This document shows, one piece after another, positions 15,739-23,680 of a stretch of 64,000 bases of DNA. Made by a program: the position numbers and the translations under genes. Source of the stretch: Paracoccaceae bacterium (GTDB lineage: Bacteria; Pseudomonadota; Alphaproteobacteria; Rhodobacterales; Rhodobacteraceae). The notes under the pieces are model-generated. The model was given only the letters and a program-made list of their open reading frames with translations, was not told the DNA's origin and ran no database searches. The stretch's first letter is position 1. Every line of letters begins with the position of its first letter. Location of the stretch: NCBI GenBank assembly GCA_024236495.1, contig JACKKJ010000003.1, forward strand, positions 124,001 to 188,000. Direction: 5' to 3'.

Positions 15739-16326
15739 ATGGTTTCGGATACTCTCGCGGAGATGATCGACCAGTACGCGATTGGGGCGAAGCTCAGGGC
15801 GCTTCGGACCGCCAAGGGGCTGGGCTTGATCCAGCTTGGGGCACATACCGGCCTTTCGGCTGGCATGCTGTCGAAGATCGAGACGGGGCAGGTGATCCCT
15901 ACGTTGCCGACGCTCCTGCGGATCGCGCTGGTTTTCGGCGTCGGTCTGGAGCACTTCTTTGAGGCCCCGACGGCGCCCGTGCTGGAGATCGTGCGCAGGA
16001 GGGACCGTTTGCGCCTGCCGAACCCGGCCACGGGCACGCCCTCATACTATTTCGAAAGCCTCGACTTTCCGGTGCCGGACCGGCCGATCGAAAGCTATCT
16101 GGCCGATTTCGCGCCCGGCGCGCCTGCCTCTGTGCCGCACAGTCATGACGGGGTCGAGCTGATCTATATGCTGACCGGGCGGCTGACGCTGCGGATCCAC
16201 GAGGTCGCGCATGTCCTTGAAGCCGGGGATTCGATCTATTTCGATGCCGGGTTCGACCACAGCTATGGCGCGGCGGGCGACGAAACCGCGCGCGCGGTGG
16301 TCGTCGTTTCCGCGATGCGGGGGTGA
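15739..16326 (+). CDS. XRE-family regulator with C-terminal cupin domain
   Basis: 195 aa. The helix-turn-helix occupies about residues 13-67 (AKLRALRTAKGLGLIQLGAH, then GLSAGMLSKIETGQVIPTLPTL). The cupin domain follows, with the sensor core HSHDGVELIYMLTGRLTLRI and a late FDAGFDHSYGA. This architecture is that of PuuR/SutR-like regulators, in which the cupin senses a small metabolite. The gene downstream encodes a PuuD-like hydrolase, which suggests regulation of that gene. The start at 15739 is favoured because it directly precedes the helix-turn-helix; an in-frame ATG at 15679 is possible. Confidence 0.9.
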   Translation: MVSDTLAEMIDQYAIGAKLRALRTAKGLGLIQLGAHTGLSAGMLSKIETGQVIPTLPTLLRIALVFGVGLEHFFEAPTAPVLEIVRRRDRLRLPNPATGTPSYYFESLDFPVPDRPIESYLADFAPGAPASVPHSHDGVELIYMLTGRLTLRIHEVAHVLEAGDSIYFDAGFDHSYGAAGDETARAVVVVSAMRG

Positions 16327-16410
16327 ACACGCCTTGTGCAACCGTGCCCTCGACCGCGCCGGCCGGGCGGGTTAGTCTTTGCGCAGAACTGTCACAGGTG
16401 CGCGAACGCC

Positions 16411-17193
16411 ATGCGAAGGCCCATTGTCGGTATCATCGGCAACAACAATCTGCTGAACGACGAATACCCGGTTCACACGGGCGGGCTTATGAACTCGATG
16501 GCGGTTGCACAGGTCGCCGGGTGCATGCCGCTCATCATCCCCTCCGATCCGAGGCTGGTTTCCGTCGATGAGTTGCTGGAACTTTGCGACGGCTTCGTGT
16601 TGACCGGGGGGCGGCCAAATGTGCACCCCGAGGAATACGGAGAGGCCGCGACCGAGGCGCACGGGGCTTTCGACCGGTGCCGCGACGCGGTCACGCTGCC
16701 GCTGGTCAGGGCTTGCGTCGCGCGCGGGCAGCCCTTCTTCGGCATTTGCCGGGGGTTTCAGGAAGTGAACGTCGCCATGGGCGGCACACTTCATCCGGAG
16801 ATCCGCGACCTGCCGGGCCGGATGAACCACCGGATGCCGCCCGAGGGGACCCTGGACGAGAAGTTCGCCCTGCGCCATGTCGTCCGCTTTTCCGAAACCG
16901 GCCCCTTTCGCAGGCTTCTGGGCGCAGACGAGGTGATGACCAACACGCTGCACGGCCAGGGGATCAAGACGGCGGGCGCGCGGATCGTCGTGGACGGCTG
17001 GGCGCCCGACGGCACGCCCGAGGCGCTTTTCGTGGAAGGCGCGCCGGGCTTTACCCTGTCGGTCCAGTGGCATCCCGAATACAATGCGGCAAGCGACCCG
17101 GTGTCGCGCCCGCTGTTCGAGGCGTTCGGGGACGCGGCCCGCGCATGGGCTGCGTCGCGGGCGGGGATCGGGGCGAAGGCGCTAAGCGCCTGA
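16411..17193 (+). CDS. Gamma-glutamyl-gamma-aminobutyrate hydrolase-like (class I glutamine amidotransferase fold)
   Basis: 260 aa. The peptidase C26/PuuD family hydrolyses gamma-glutamyl-GABA in putrescine breakdown, though relatives act on other gamma-glutamyl amides. The nucleophile is Cys 113 in FFGICRGFQE, with the second triad residues His 221 and Glu 223 in VQWHPEY. The N-terminus MRRPIVGIIGNNNLLNDEYP is typical and the length is right. No glutamate-putrescine ligase or other puu gene is nearby, so the substrate is inferred only. The upstream XRE-cupin gene fits a PuuR-PuuD type pairing. Confidence 0.85.
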   Translation: MRRPIVGIIGNNNLLNDEYPVHTGGLMNSMAVAQVAGCMPLIIPSDPRLVSVDELLELCDGFVLTGGRPNVHPEEYGEAATEAHGAFDRCRDAVTLPLVRACVARGQPFFGICRGFQEVNVAMGGTLHPEIRDLPGRMNHRMPPEGTLDEKFALRHVVRFSETGPFRRLLGADEVMTNTLHGQGIKTAGARIVVDGWAPDGTPEALFVEGAPGFTLSVQWHPEYNAASDPVSRPLFEAFGDAARAWAASRAGIGAKALSA

Positions 17194-17225
17194 GACCCGC
17201 ACCTGAGCCCCGCCACGCGGCCCTT

Positions 17226-18059
17226 TCAAAGCGCGGTGCGTACCCGCCAAAGCTCGGGGAACAGTTCCACCTCGAGCATCCGGCGCAGGTAGGGCACGCC
17301 GCCGGTGCCGCCGGTGCCACGCTTCAGCCCGATCACGCGTTCGACCGTGGTGACGTGGTTGAAACGCCAGCGTCGGAAGTAGTCCTCGAAATCGACAAGC
17401 TTCTCGGCCAGTTCGTAAAGCGCCCAGTGATCCTCGGGGGCGCGATAGACGGATGCCCAAAGTTCCTTCACGCCGTCGTTTTCCACCCAGGGTTCGCGGA
17501 AGTCGCGGTTGAGGACGGCATCGGGCACGGCAAGGCCCGCGCGCGCGGCCACGCGCAGCGCCTCGTCGTAGATCGAGGGGCGGGCAAGTTCCGCCTCCAG
17601 CTTCGCGAGGATGTCGGGACGGTGCGCATGGGGGCGCAGCATCGCCGCGTTGCGGTTCCCGGCCGCGTATTCGATCAGCCGGTATTGCCAGGACTGGAAG
17701 CCCGAGGATTGGCCGAGAGCCGCGCGAAACCGCGTGTAGTCGGCGGGCGTCATGGTGCGCAGCACGTCCCAGGCGGCGTTCAGCTGTTCCATGATCCGGG
17801 CCACGCGCGACAGCATCTTGAAGGCGGGTTGCAGCGCGTCCTGTGCCATCGCGGCACGGGCGGCGGTCAGTTCGCTGATCGCAAGCTTCATCCAGAGCTC
17901 CGAGGTCTGGTGCTGGATGATGAACAGCATCTCGTCCTGGGCGTCGCTGATCGGCGATTGCGCCGTCAGGATCGCGTCGAGTTTCAGGTAGTCGCCATAA
18001 CTCATGCGGCCGTCGAAGGACATCTGCGCGCCTTCGGCCGAGGGATCGTAGGTGGTCAT
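17226..18059 (-). CDS. kynA: Tryptophan 2,3-dioxygenase
   Basis: 277 aa, the length of bacterial TDO. A haem enzyme that opens the indole ring to give N-formylkynurenine. It has MSYGDYLKLDAIL, the conserved DEMLFIIQHQTSELWMKL containing the distal histidine, FQSWQYRLIEYAAGNRN, and the late RWRFNHVTTVERVIGLKRGT with the proximal haem ligand histidine. The start at 18059 (MTTYDPSAEG) is chosen over the frame extension upstream, which has no family resemblance. Last gene of an operon beginning with kynU; kynurenine formamidase is not found in this cluster. Confidence 0.96.
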   Translation of the reverse strand: MTTYDPSAEGAQMSFDGRMSYGDYLKLDAILTAQSPISDAQDEMLFIIQHQTSELWMKLAISELTAARAAMAQDALQPAFKMLSRVARIMEQLNAAWDVLRTMTPADYTRFRAALGQSSGFQSWQYRLIEYAAGNRNAAMLRPHAHRPDILAKLEAELARPSIYDEALRVAARAGLAVPDAVLNRDFREPWVENDGVKELWASVYRAPEDHWALYELAEKLVDFEDYFRRWRFNHVTTVERVIGLKRGTGGTGGVPYLRRMLEVELFPELWRVRTAL

Positions 18060-18108
18060 CGGTATTCTCCCGTGAAAGACTGGTCGGATTTGCCCCGCCG
18101 GGGCCAGT

Positions 18109-18219
18109 CTAGGGGGTGTCGGCGGCGATGACCGCGCTGCGGCCCAGGGTCCGCCAGAGCCCCGCCCAGGCGCCGGGGCGGGCAAGCCGCGGTTCCCTGC
18201 GGGCGGTGTCGGGGGTCAT
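18109..18219 (-). CDS. Possible 36-aa small ORF in the kyn operon
   Basis: Reads MTPDTARREPRLARPG, then a segment ending AVIAADTP. Its ATG overlaps the stop of the GNAT gene (ATGA at 18216-18219), as is usual for coupled genes in this region, and it ends 49 bases before kynA. It is Arg/Ala-rich, has no recognised domain, and may be spurious. Listed because of its position only. Confidence 0.3.
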   Translation of the reverse strand: MTPDTARREPRLARPGAWAGLWRTLGRSAVIAADTP

Positions 18220-18713
18220 GGCCCGGCCTCCGCGTCCGTCGGCATCGCGCCGAGGTCGAGCGACATCAGGAACGTGTCGAAGACCTGTCCGTCGACCGGG
18301 TAGGGGTCGAAGCTGTCGACCTGCCATCCCTGCCGTTCGAAGAAGCGGCGGGCAAGGTGGCTGGCGCGGACCGTCAGCCGCGTCAGGCCGCTGGCACGCG
18401 CCTCGGCCAGAAGCGCACCGTAAAGCGCCCTGGCGACGCCCTTGCCCATCACCTCGGGCAGGACGAAGGCCATGTCGAGGTAGCCTTCGCGGTCCAGCGA
18501 CATGAAACCGGTCATGCCGCTGTGGTCCTCGGCGACCCAGCACCACTGGTCAAGCTGCCGGTCGGGCAGGGCCCAGTCCGGCTCGGGCGAGGGCGCCCAG
18601 ACGGCGCGCTGCGCGGCGTCATAGAAGGGCGCGGCGCCTTCGTGGACCGCGCGGTAGAAGACACCCGCCTTCGCCGACCGGTCCTGCGGGCGATAGGCGC
18701 GGATCTGCATCAT
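18216..18713 (-). CDS. GNAT family N-acetyltransferase in the kyn operon
   Basis: 165 aa. GNAT pattern: MMQIRAYRPQDRSAKAGVFY at the N-terminus, LDMAFVLPEVMGKGVARALY as motif A with the acetyl-CoA loop MGKGVA, and LTVRASHLARRFFERQGW as motif B. Its ATG overlaps the kynU stop (ATGA at 18710-18713), so it is probably co-translated with kynureninase. A role in acetylating an intermediate or by-product of tryptophan breakdown is possible but not shown by sequence. Confidence 0.88.
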   Translation of the reverse strand: MMQIRAYRPQDRSAKAGVFYRAVHEGAAPFYDAAQRAVWAPSPEPDWALPDRQLDQWCWVAEDHSGMTGFMSLDREGYLDMAFVLPEVMGKGVARALYGALLAEARASGLTRLTVRASHLARRFFERQGWQVDSFDPYPVDGQVFDTFLMSLDLGAMPTDAEAGP

Positions 18714-19906
18714 GTCACCTTGGCGCGGGTCTTGAACTCGGGGCGGTCCCACAGGGCGTCGTCCATGATCCGCTTCAGGATCGCCACCGCGCCCGTCACA
18801 TCCTCCATCGAGGTGTAAAGCGGCGTGAAGCCGAAGCGCAGGATGTCGGGCGCGCGGAAATCGCCGATGACGCCCTGGGCGATCAGGGCCTGCATGATCG
18901 CATAGCCCTCGGGATGGCGGAAGCTGACCTGGCTGCCGCGGCTTTCGGGATCGCGCGGAGAGGCGAGCGCAAGGGCGGGGCAGGCGGCCTCGACCGCCGT
19001 CAGGAAAGCTTCGCACAGCGCGACCGACCGCGCGCGCACATCGGCCATGTCGACCCTGTCCCAGATATCCATGGACGCTTCCAGCGCGGCCATCTGCAGG
19101 ATCGGCGGCGTGCCGACCCGCATCCGTTCGATCCCCGCGCCGGGGCGGTAGTCGAGGTCGAAGGCAAAGGGCGCCTCGTGCCCCAGCCAGCCCGACAGCG
19201 CCGGGCGCACCTGTGCGGCCAGCCGGGGCGCGACATAGATGAAGGCCGGGCCGCCGGGGCCGGAGTTCAGGTACTTGTAGGTGCAGCCGACCGCGAAATC
19301 GGCGTCCGAGCCCGCCAGGTCCACTTCGATCGCGCCGGCGGAATGGGCCAGATCCCAGACGACCAGCGCGCCGGCGGCATGGGCCTTGGCGATCAGCCGC
19401 CGCATGTCGTGCTTTCGCCCGGTGCGATAGTCGACCTCGGTCAGCATCAGGACGGCAAGATCGGGGGTGATCGCGTCCTCTACCGCCTCGGGCGCGACGG
19501 TCCGCAGTTCGTAGCCCGCGCCCAGCGTGCGCACCAGCCCGTCGGCCATGTAGAGGTCGGAGGGGAAGTTGCCGGTGTCCGACAGGATCACCTTCCGCCC
19601 CGGGCGCAGTTCGGCGGCAGAGGCCAGCGCCTGGTAGACCTTGATCGACAGCGTGTCGCCCAGGACGACCGTCCCCGGTTCGGCCCCGATCAGCCGCCCG
19701 ATCCGGTCGCCAAGCGCGCGGGGCTTGTCCATCCAGCCCGCCCGGTTCCATGCGGTGATCAGCATCTTTCCCCATTCGTCCTCTGCGCAGGCGCGCAGCT
19801 TTTCGGCGGCGCCGCGCGGCAAGGGGCCAAGCGAGTTTCCGTCAAGGTAGATCACGCCCTCGGGCAGATCGAACATGGCGCGGGTGGCGTCGAAGTCGGC
19901 GGTCAT
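18710..19906 (-). CDS. kynU: Kynureninase
   Basis: 398 aa. A PLP enzyme that cleaves kynurenine to anthranilate plus alanine. Visible features are IYLDGNSLGPLPRGAAEKL, the strand ALVVWDLAHSAGAIEVDL with the PLP-interacting Asp, and the PLP lysine near residue 211 in GCTYKYLNSGPGG. The start at 19906 (MTADFDATRAMFDLP) has AGAGG six bases upstream; an in-frame ATG eight codons further up lacks this. First gene of the kyn operon, divergent from the ICMT-like gene. Confidence 0.96.
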   Translation of the reverse strand: MTADFDATRAMFDLPEGVIYLDGNSLGPLPRGAAEKLRACAEDEWGKMLITAWNRAGWMDKPRALGDRIGRLIGAEPGTVVLGDTLSIKVYQALASAAELRPGRKVILSDTGNFPSDLYMADGLVRTLGAGYELRTVAPEAVEDAITPDLAVLMLTEVDYRTGRKHDMRRLIAKAHAAGALVVWDLAHSAGAIEVDLAGSDADFAVGCTYKYLNSGPGGPAFIYVAPRLAAQVRPALSGWLGHEAPFAFDLDYRPGAGIERMRVGTPPILQMAALEASMDIWDRVDMADVRARSVALCEAFLTAVEAACPALALASPRDPESRGSQVSFRHPEGYAIMQALIAQGVIGDFRAPDILRFGFTPLYTSMEDVTGAVAILKRIMDDALWDRPEFKTRAKVT

Positions 19907-20039
19907 GGGGATCCTCTGAAAGTATTTCATGCTTAAAACAACTCCGGCCGTTCGCCAAGGAAATTCGCATCCCCCGCGGGCAGGGCCCTTGCGGTCGCCG
20001 CGGGGGCGGCTAGGCTGCGCCGGCAGAAACGGAGGCGGG

Positions 20040-20480
20040 ATGCGGCTATTCAGGGCGATCGACTATCCGCCGGTCTGGCTGGCGGGCTTCCTGGCGGTCA
20101 GCTGGGCGGTGGGGCGGGTCTTTCCGCTGCCCGGCCTTCCGGTGACCGGGCTGGTCCTGGCGGGGGTCGGGCTTGCGCTGATGCTGGCAGCGGCGGGCCA
20201 GATGGTGCTGGCGCGCACGACCTTCGTGCCGCGCCGGGTGCCGGGGGCAATGGTCAGCCGCGGCCTTTTCGCGATGACGCGAAACCCGATCTACCTGGGC
20301 GACGCCCTGATTCTTGCCGGGATGTCGCTTTTCTGGAACGGGCTTCTGGCGCTGCCTTTGGTCGCAGTCTTCGTGCATGTCATCCGCAAACGCTTCATCG
20401 AGGGCGAAGAAACCGTTTTGCGCCAGCGCTTTGGCCCGGATTTCGACGCCTATTGCGCGCGGGTCAGGCGCTGGATCTGA
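20040..20480 (+). CDS. Isoprenylcysteine carboxyl methyltransferase (ICMT)-like membrane protein
   Basis: 146 aa with about four hydrophobic segments (near residues 10-28, 35-55, 86-100, 102-115). The conserved C-terminal pattern of the ICMT/PEMT-like methyltransferase group is present: GLFAMTRNPIYLGDALILAG followed by RKRFIEGEETVLRQRFGPDF. These are SAM-dependent integral membrane enzymes; bacterial substrates are mostly unknown. GGAGGCGG precedes the start. Divergent from kynU. Confidence 0.85.
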   Translation: MRLFRAIDYPPVWLAGFLAVSWAVGRVFPLPGLPVTGLVLAGVGLALMLAAAGQMVLARTTFVPRRVPGAMVSRGLFAMTRNPIYLGDALILAGMSLFWNGLLALPLVAVFVHVIRKRFIEGEETVLRQRFGPDFDAYCARVRRWI

Positions 20481-20596
20481 GGTTGAAATAATCATTGCCG
20501 CAGCGCGGCGCCGCCGGTAACAAAGTTGCGCGAAGGCCAGTGAGGGCGGTTTCTTGCCGGTGGGCGGGAAATCACCGCAGGGGGAAGGGAGATACA

Positions 20597-22171
20597 GTGA
20601 AGATCGGGGCAGCCAGGGAAATCTTTGAGGGCGAGGCGCGGGTTGCGATGACGCCCGACTCGGCGGTTCAGCTTCAGAAGCTGGGGCATGCGTGTTTCGT
20701 GCAGTCGGGCGCGGGCGTTGCGGCGGGGTTTTCGGACGCGGCCTACGAGAAGGCCGGGGTCACGGTCGTGGCGGATGGTCCGGCGCTTTTCGCGGCGGTG
20801 GACATCGTTGCCAAGGTGCGCCCGCCAAGTCCTGAGGAGGCAGCGCTTCTGCGCAAGGACCAGACGCTGATCTCCTTCTTCTGGCCGGCACAGAACAAGG
20901 ATCTCCTCGAGGCCTGCAAGGACCGGGGCGCCACCGTCATCGCGATGGACATGGTGCCGCGCATCAGCCGCGCGCAGAAGATGGACGCGCTGTCGTCGAT
21001 GGCCAATATCGCGGGCTACCGCGCGGTGATCGAGGCGGGCAACAACTTCGGCCGTTTCTTCACCGGCCAGGTGACGGCGGCGGGCAAGGTGCCGCCGGCC
21101 AAGGTGCTGGTCGTCGGCGCGGGCGTCGCAGGCCTGGCGGCGATCGGCACGGCGACCTCGCTCGGTGCGATCACCCATGCGTTCGACGTGCGCCCCGAAG
21201 TGGCCGAACAGATCGAATCGATGGGGGCGGAGTTCGTCTATCTCGACTTCTCCGAGACCCAGACAGACGGCGCGGCGACCGGCGGCTATGCCGCGCCCTC
21301 GTCCCCCGAGTTCCGCGAGGCGCAGCTGAAGAAGTTCCGCGAACTGGCGCCTGAGATGGACATCGTGATCACCACCGCGCTGATCCCGGGCCGCGACGCG
21401 CCGGTCCTTTGGACGAAGGACATGGTGGAGGCGATGAAGCCGGGTTCGGTCATCGTCGACCTTGCCGCCGAGCGCGGCGGCAACTGCGAACTGACCAGGG
21501 CCGATGAGAAGATCGTCAGCGACAACGGCGTGACCATCGTCGGCTACACCGACTTCCCCAGCCGCATGGCCGCGCAGGCCTCGACGCTTTACTCCAACAA
21601 CATCCGCCACATGATGACCGACCTGACGCCCGGCAAGGACGGCACGGTCGTGCAGAACATGGAAGACGACGTGATCCGTGGCGCGACCGTCACCCATGAC
21701 GGCGCGATCACCTTCCCGCCGCCGCCGCCCAAGGTGCAGGCCATCGCGGCGCAGAAGCCGAAGGAAAAGGCCAGGGAGCTGACGCCGGAGGAGAAGCGCG
21801 CGCAGGAAGTGGCCGCGTTCAGGGCCCAGACCCGCAGCCAGGTCACGCTTCTGGGTGTCGGGGGGGCGCTGATGCTTCTGGTCGGGCTTTACGCCCCGGC
21901 AAGCTTCCTTCAGCACTTCATCGTCTTCGTGCTGGCCTGCTTCGTCGGCTTCCAGGTGATCTGGAACGTGTCGCATTCGCTGCACACGCCGCTGATGGCG
22001 GTCACCAACGCCATCTCCTCGATCATCATCGTCGGGGCGCTTCTGCAGATCGGGTCGGGGTCGTTCCTCGTGATCCTTCTGGCCGCGCTTTCGGTCTTCA
22101 TGGCCGGGATCAACATCTTCGGTGGCTTCATGGTCACCCGGCGCATGCTCGCCATGTTCCAGAAGTCGTAA
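20597..22171 (+). CDS. pntA: NAD(P) transhydrogenase subunit alpha
   Basis: 524 aa, the single-chain alpha subunit (NAD(H)-binding domain I plus membrane helices). With PntB it couples proton entry to hydride transfer from NADH to NADP+. It begins MKIGAAREIFEGEARVAMTP from a GTG start at 20597, preceded by GGGAAGGGA. The nucleotide-binding loop VLVVGAGVAGLAAIGTA is near residue 170. After a charged linker (about 375-415), four hydrophobic segments follow near 420-520. Complete compared with E. coli PntA. pntB follows after 13 bases. Confidence 0.96.
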   Translation: MKIGAAREIFEGEARVAMTPDSAVQLQKLGHACFVQSGAGVAAGFSDAAYEKAGVTVVADGPALFAAVDIVAKVRPPSPEEAALLRKDQTLISFFWPAQNKDLLEACKDRGATVIAMDMVPRISRAQKMDALSSMANIAGYRAVIEAGNNFGRFFTGQVTAAGKVPPAKVLVVGAGVAGLAAIGTATSLGAITHAFDVRPEVAEQIESMGAEFVYLDFSETQTDGAATGGYAAPSSPEFREAQLKKFRELAPEMDIVITTALIPGRDAPVLWTKDMVEAMKPGSVIVDLAAERGGNCELTRADEKIVSDNGVTIVGYTDFPSRMAAQASTLYSNNIRHMMTDLTPGKDGTVVQNMEDDVIRGATVTHDGAITFPPPPPKVQAIAAQKPKEKARELTPEEKRAQEVAAFRAQTRSQVTLLGVGGALMLLVGLYAPASFLQHFIVFVLACFVGFQVIWNVSHSLHTPLMAVTNAISSIIIVGALLQIGSGSFLVILLAALSVFMAGINIFGGFMVTRRMLAMFQKS

Positions 22172-22184
22172 GGAGACGGTCGCG

Positions 22185-23630
22185 ATGGAATACGGATTCT
22201 CCACGGCCGCCTATGTCGTTGCGGCGGTTCTCTTCATCCTGTCGCTGGGCGGGCTTTCGGGTCAGGAAAGCGCCAAGCGCGCCGTCTGGTACGGCATCAC
22301 CGGCATGGGCCTTGCCGTCTTCGCGACCCTGATGGGGCCGGGGCAGGGCAACTGGGCGTTGTCGGTCGCCCTTGTCCTGGCGGGCGGCGCGATCGGCTGG
22401 GTCGTCGCGCAGCGCGTGCAGATGACCGAGATGCCGCAGCTTGTCGCCGCGATGCACTCGCTGGTCGGCCTTGCCGCCGTCTTCATCGGCTTCAACGCCG
22501 AGATCGAGATGGTGCGCATCGCCGCCCTGCACGCCGCGGGCGACGCGGCGGGGATCGAGGCGCTGAAGGGCTTTGCCCAGAAGGTCGCGCACAAGACCCC
22601 GGCCGAGATCAACATCCTCAAGATCGAGGTCTTCCTGGGCGTCTTCATCGGTGCCGTCACCTTCACCGGCTCGGTCATCGCCTTCGGCAAGCTGGCGGGC
22701 AAGGTGACGTCGAAGGCGGTGAAGCTGCCGGGCGGGCATCTTCTGAACGCGGCCGCGGCGGCGGGATCGCTGGCGCTTCTGGTGATGTACTTCAACGGAG
22801 CCGGAAGCTGGACGCTGATCGGGATGACGCTTCTGGCCTTCTTCATCGGCTATCACCTGATCATGGGGATCGGCGGCGCCGACATGCCGGTCGTGGTGTC
22901 GATGCTGAACAGCTATTCGGGCTGGGCGGCGGCGGCGATCGGCTTTTCGCTGTCGAACGACCTCTTGATCGTCGTCGGCGCGCTGGTCGGGTCCTCGGGC
23001 GCGATCCTCAGCTACATCATGTGCAAGGCGATGAACCGGTCCTTCGTCAGCGTGATCCTCGGCGGCTTTGGCAACACCACCGGCCCGGCGATGGAGATCG
23101 CGGGCGAACAGATCGCCATCGACGCCGACGGCGTGGCGGCGGCCTTGAACGATGCCGACAGCGTCATCATCATCCCCGGCTACGGCATGGCGGTGGCGCA
23201 GGCGCAGCAAAGCGTCTCGGAACTGACGCGCAAGCTGCGCGCCAGGGGGAAGAACGTGCGCTTCGCCATCCACCCGGTGGCGGGCCGTCTGCCCGGCCAC
23301 ATGAACGTGCTCCTGGCCGAGGCCAAGGTGCCCTACGACATCGTCCTTGAAATGGACGAGATCAACGAGGACTTCCCGGAAACCGACGTGGCCATCGTCA
23401 TCGGCTCCAACGACATCGTGAACCCGGCCGCGCAGGAAGACCCGGGCAGCCCCATCGCCGGGATGCCGGTTCTGGAATGCTGGAAGGCGAAACAGGTCTT
23501 CGTCTCGAAGCGCGGCCAGGGCACCGGCTATTCGGGGATCGAGAACCCGCTTTTCTACAAGGAAAACACGCGGATGTTCTACGGTGACGCCAAGAAGTCC
23601 ATCGACCAGCTCATCCCGATGATCGAGTGA
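22185..23630 (+). CDS. pntB: NAD(P) transhydrogenase subunit beta
   Basis: 481 aa. Contains the membrane domain (about residues 1-265, with several glycine-rich helices) and the NADP(H)-binding domain III (VIIIPGYGMAVAQAQQSVSE and RFAIHPVAGRLPGHMNVLLA). The start at 22185 (MEYGFSTAAYVVAAVLF) has GGAGACGG upstream. Works only as a complex with PntA, encoded just before it. The gene ends before a G/C-rich hairpin. Confidence 0.97.
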   Translation: MEYGFSTAAYVVAAVLFILSLGGLSGQESAKRAVWYGITGMGLAVFATLMGPGQGNWALSVALVLAGGAIGWVVAQRVQMTEMPQLVAAMHSLVGLAAVFIGFNAEIEMVRIAALHAAGDAAGIEALKGFAQKVAHKTPAEINILKIEVFLGVFIGAVTFTGSVIAFGKLAGKVTSKAVKLPGGHLLNAAAAAGSLALLVMYFNGAGSWTLIGMTLLAFFIGYHLIMGIGGADMPVVVSMLNSYSGWAAAAIGFSLSNDLLIVVGALVGSSGAILSYIMCKAMNRSFVSVILGGFGNTTGPAMEIAGEQIAIDADGVAAALNDADSVIIIPGYGMAVAQAQQSVSELTRKLRARGKNVRFAIHPVAGRLPGHMNVLLAEAKVPYDIVLEMDEINEDFPETDVAIVIGSNDIVNPAAQEDPGSPIAGMPVLECWKAKQVFVSKRGQGTGYSGIENPLFYKENTRMFYGDAKKSIDQLIPMIE

Positions 23631-23636
23631 ACCCCA

Positions 23637-23661
23637 GACCCCCGGCCCCGCGCCGGGGGTC
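23637..23661 (+). terminator. Hairpin after pntB
   Basis: Nine-base arms GACCCCCGG (23637-23645) and CCGGGGGTC (23653-23661) with a seven-base loop. No T run follows, and the next gene starts 20 bases later, so it may only weaken readthrough or protect the pnt message. Confidence 0.45.
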
Positions 23662-23680
23662 CCGACAAGGGAGGGGCCCC

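Noticed and set aside
18216..19775. A 519-codon minus-strand frame joining the kynU region to the GNAT
   Set aside because: Only the last 165 codons have GNAT features; the first part is kynU read in the wrong frame.
20492..23300. Long minus-strand frames across pntA and pntB
   Set aside because: Arg/His/Asp-rich shadow products opposite two complete and well-conserved genes.
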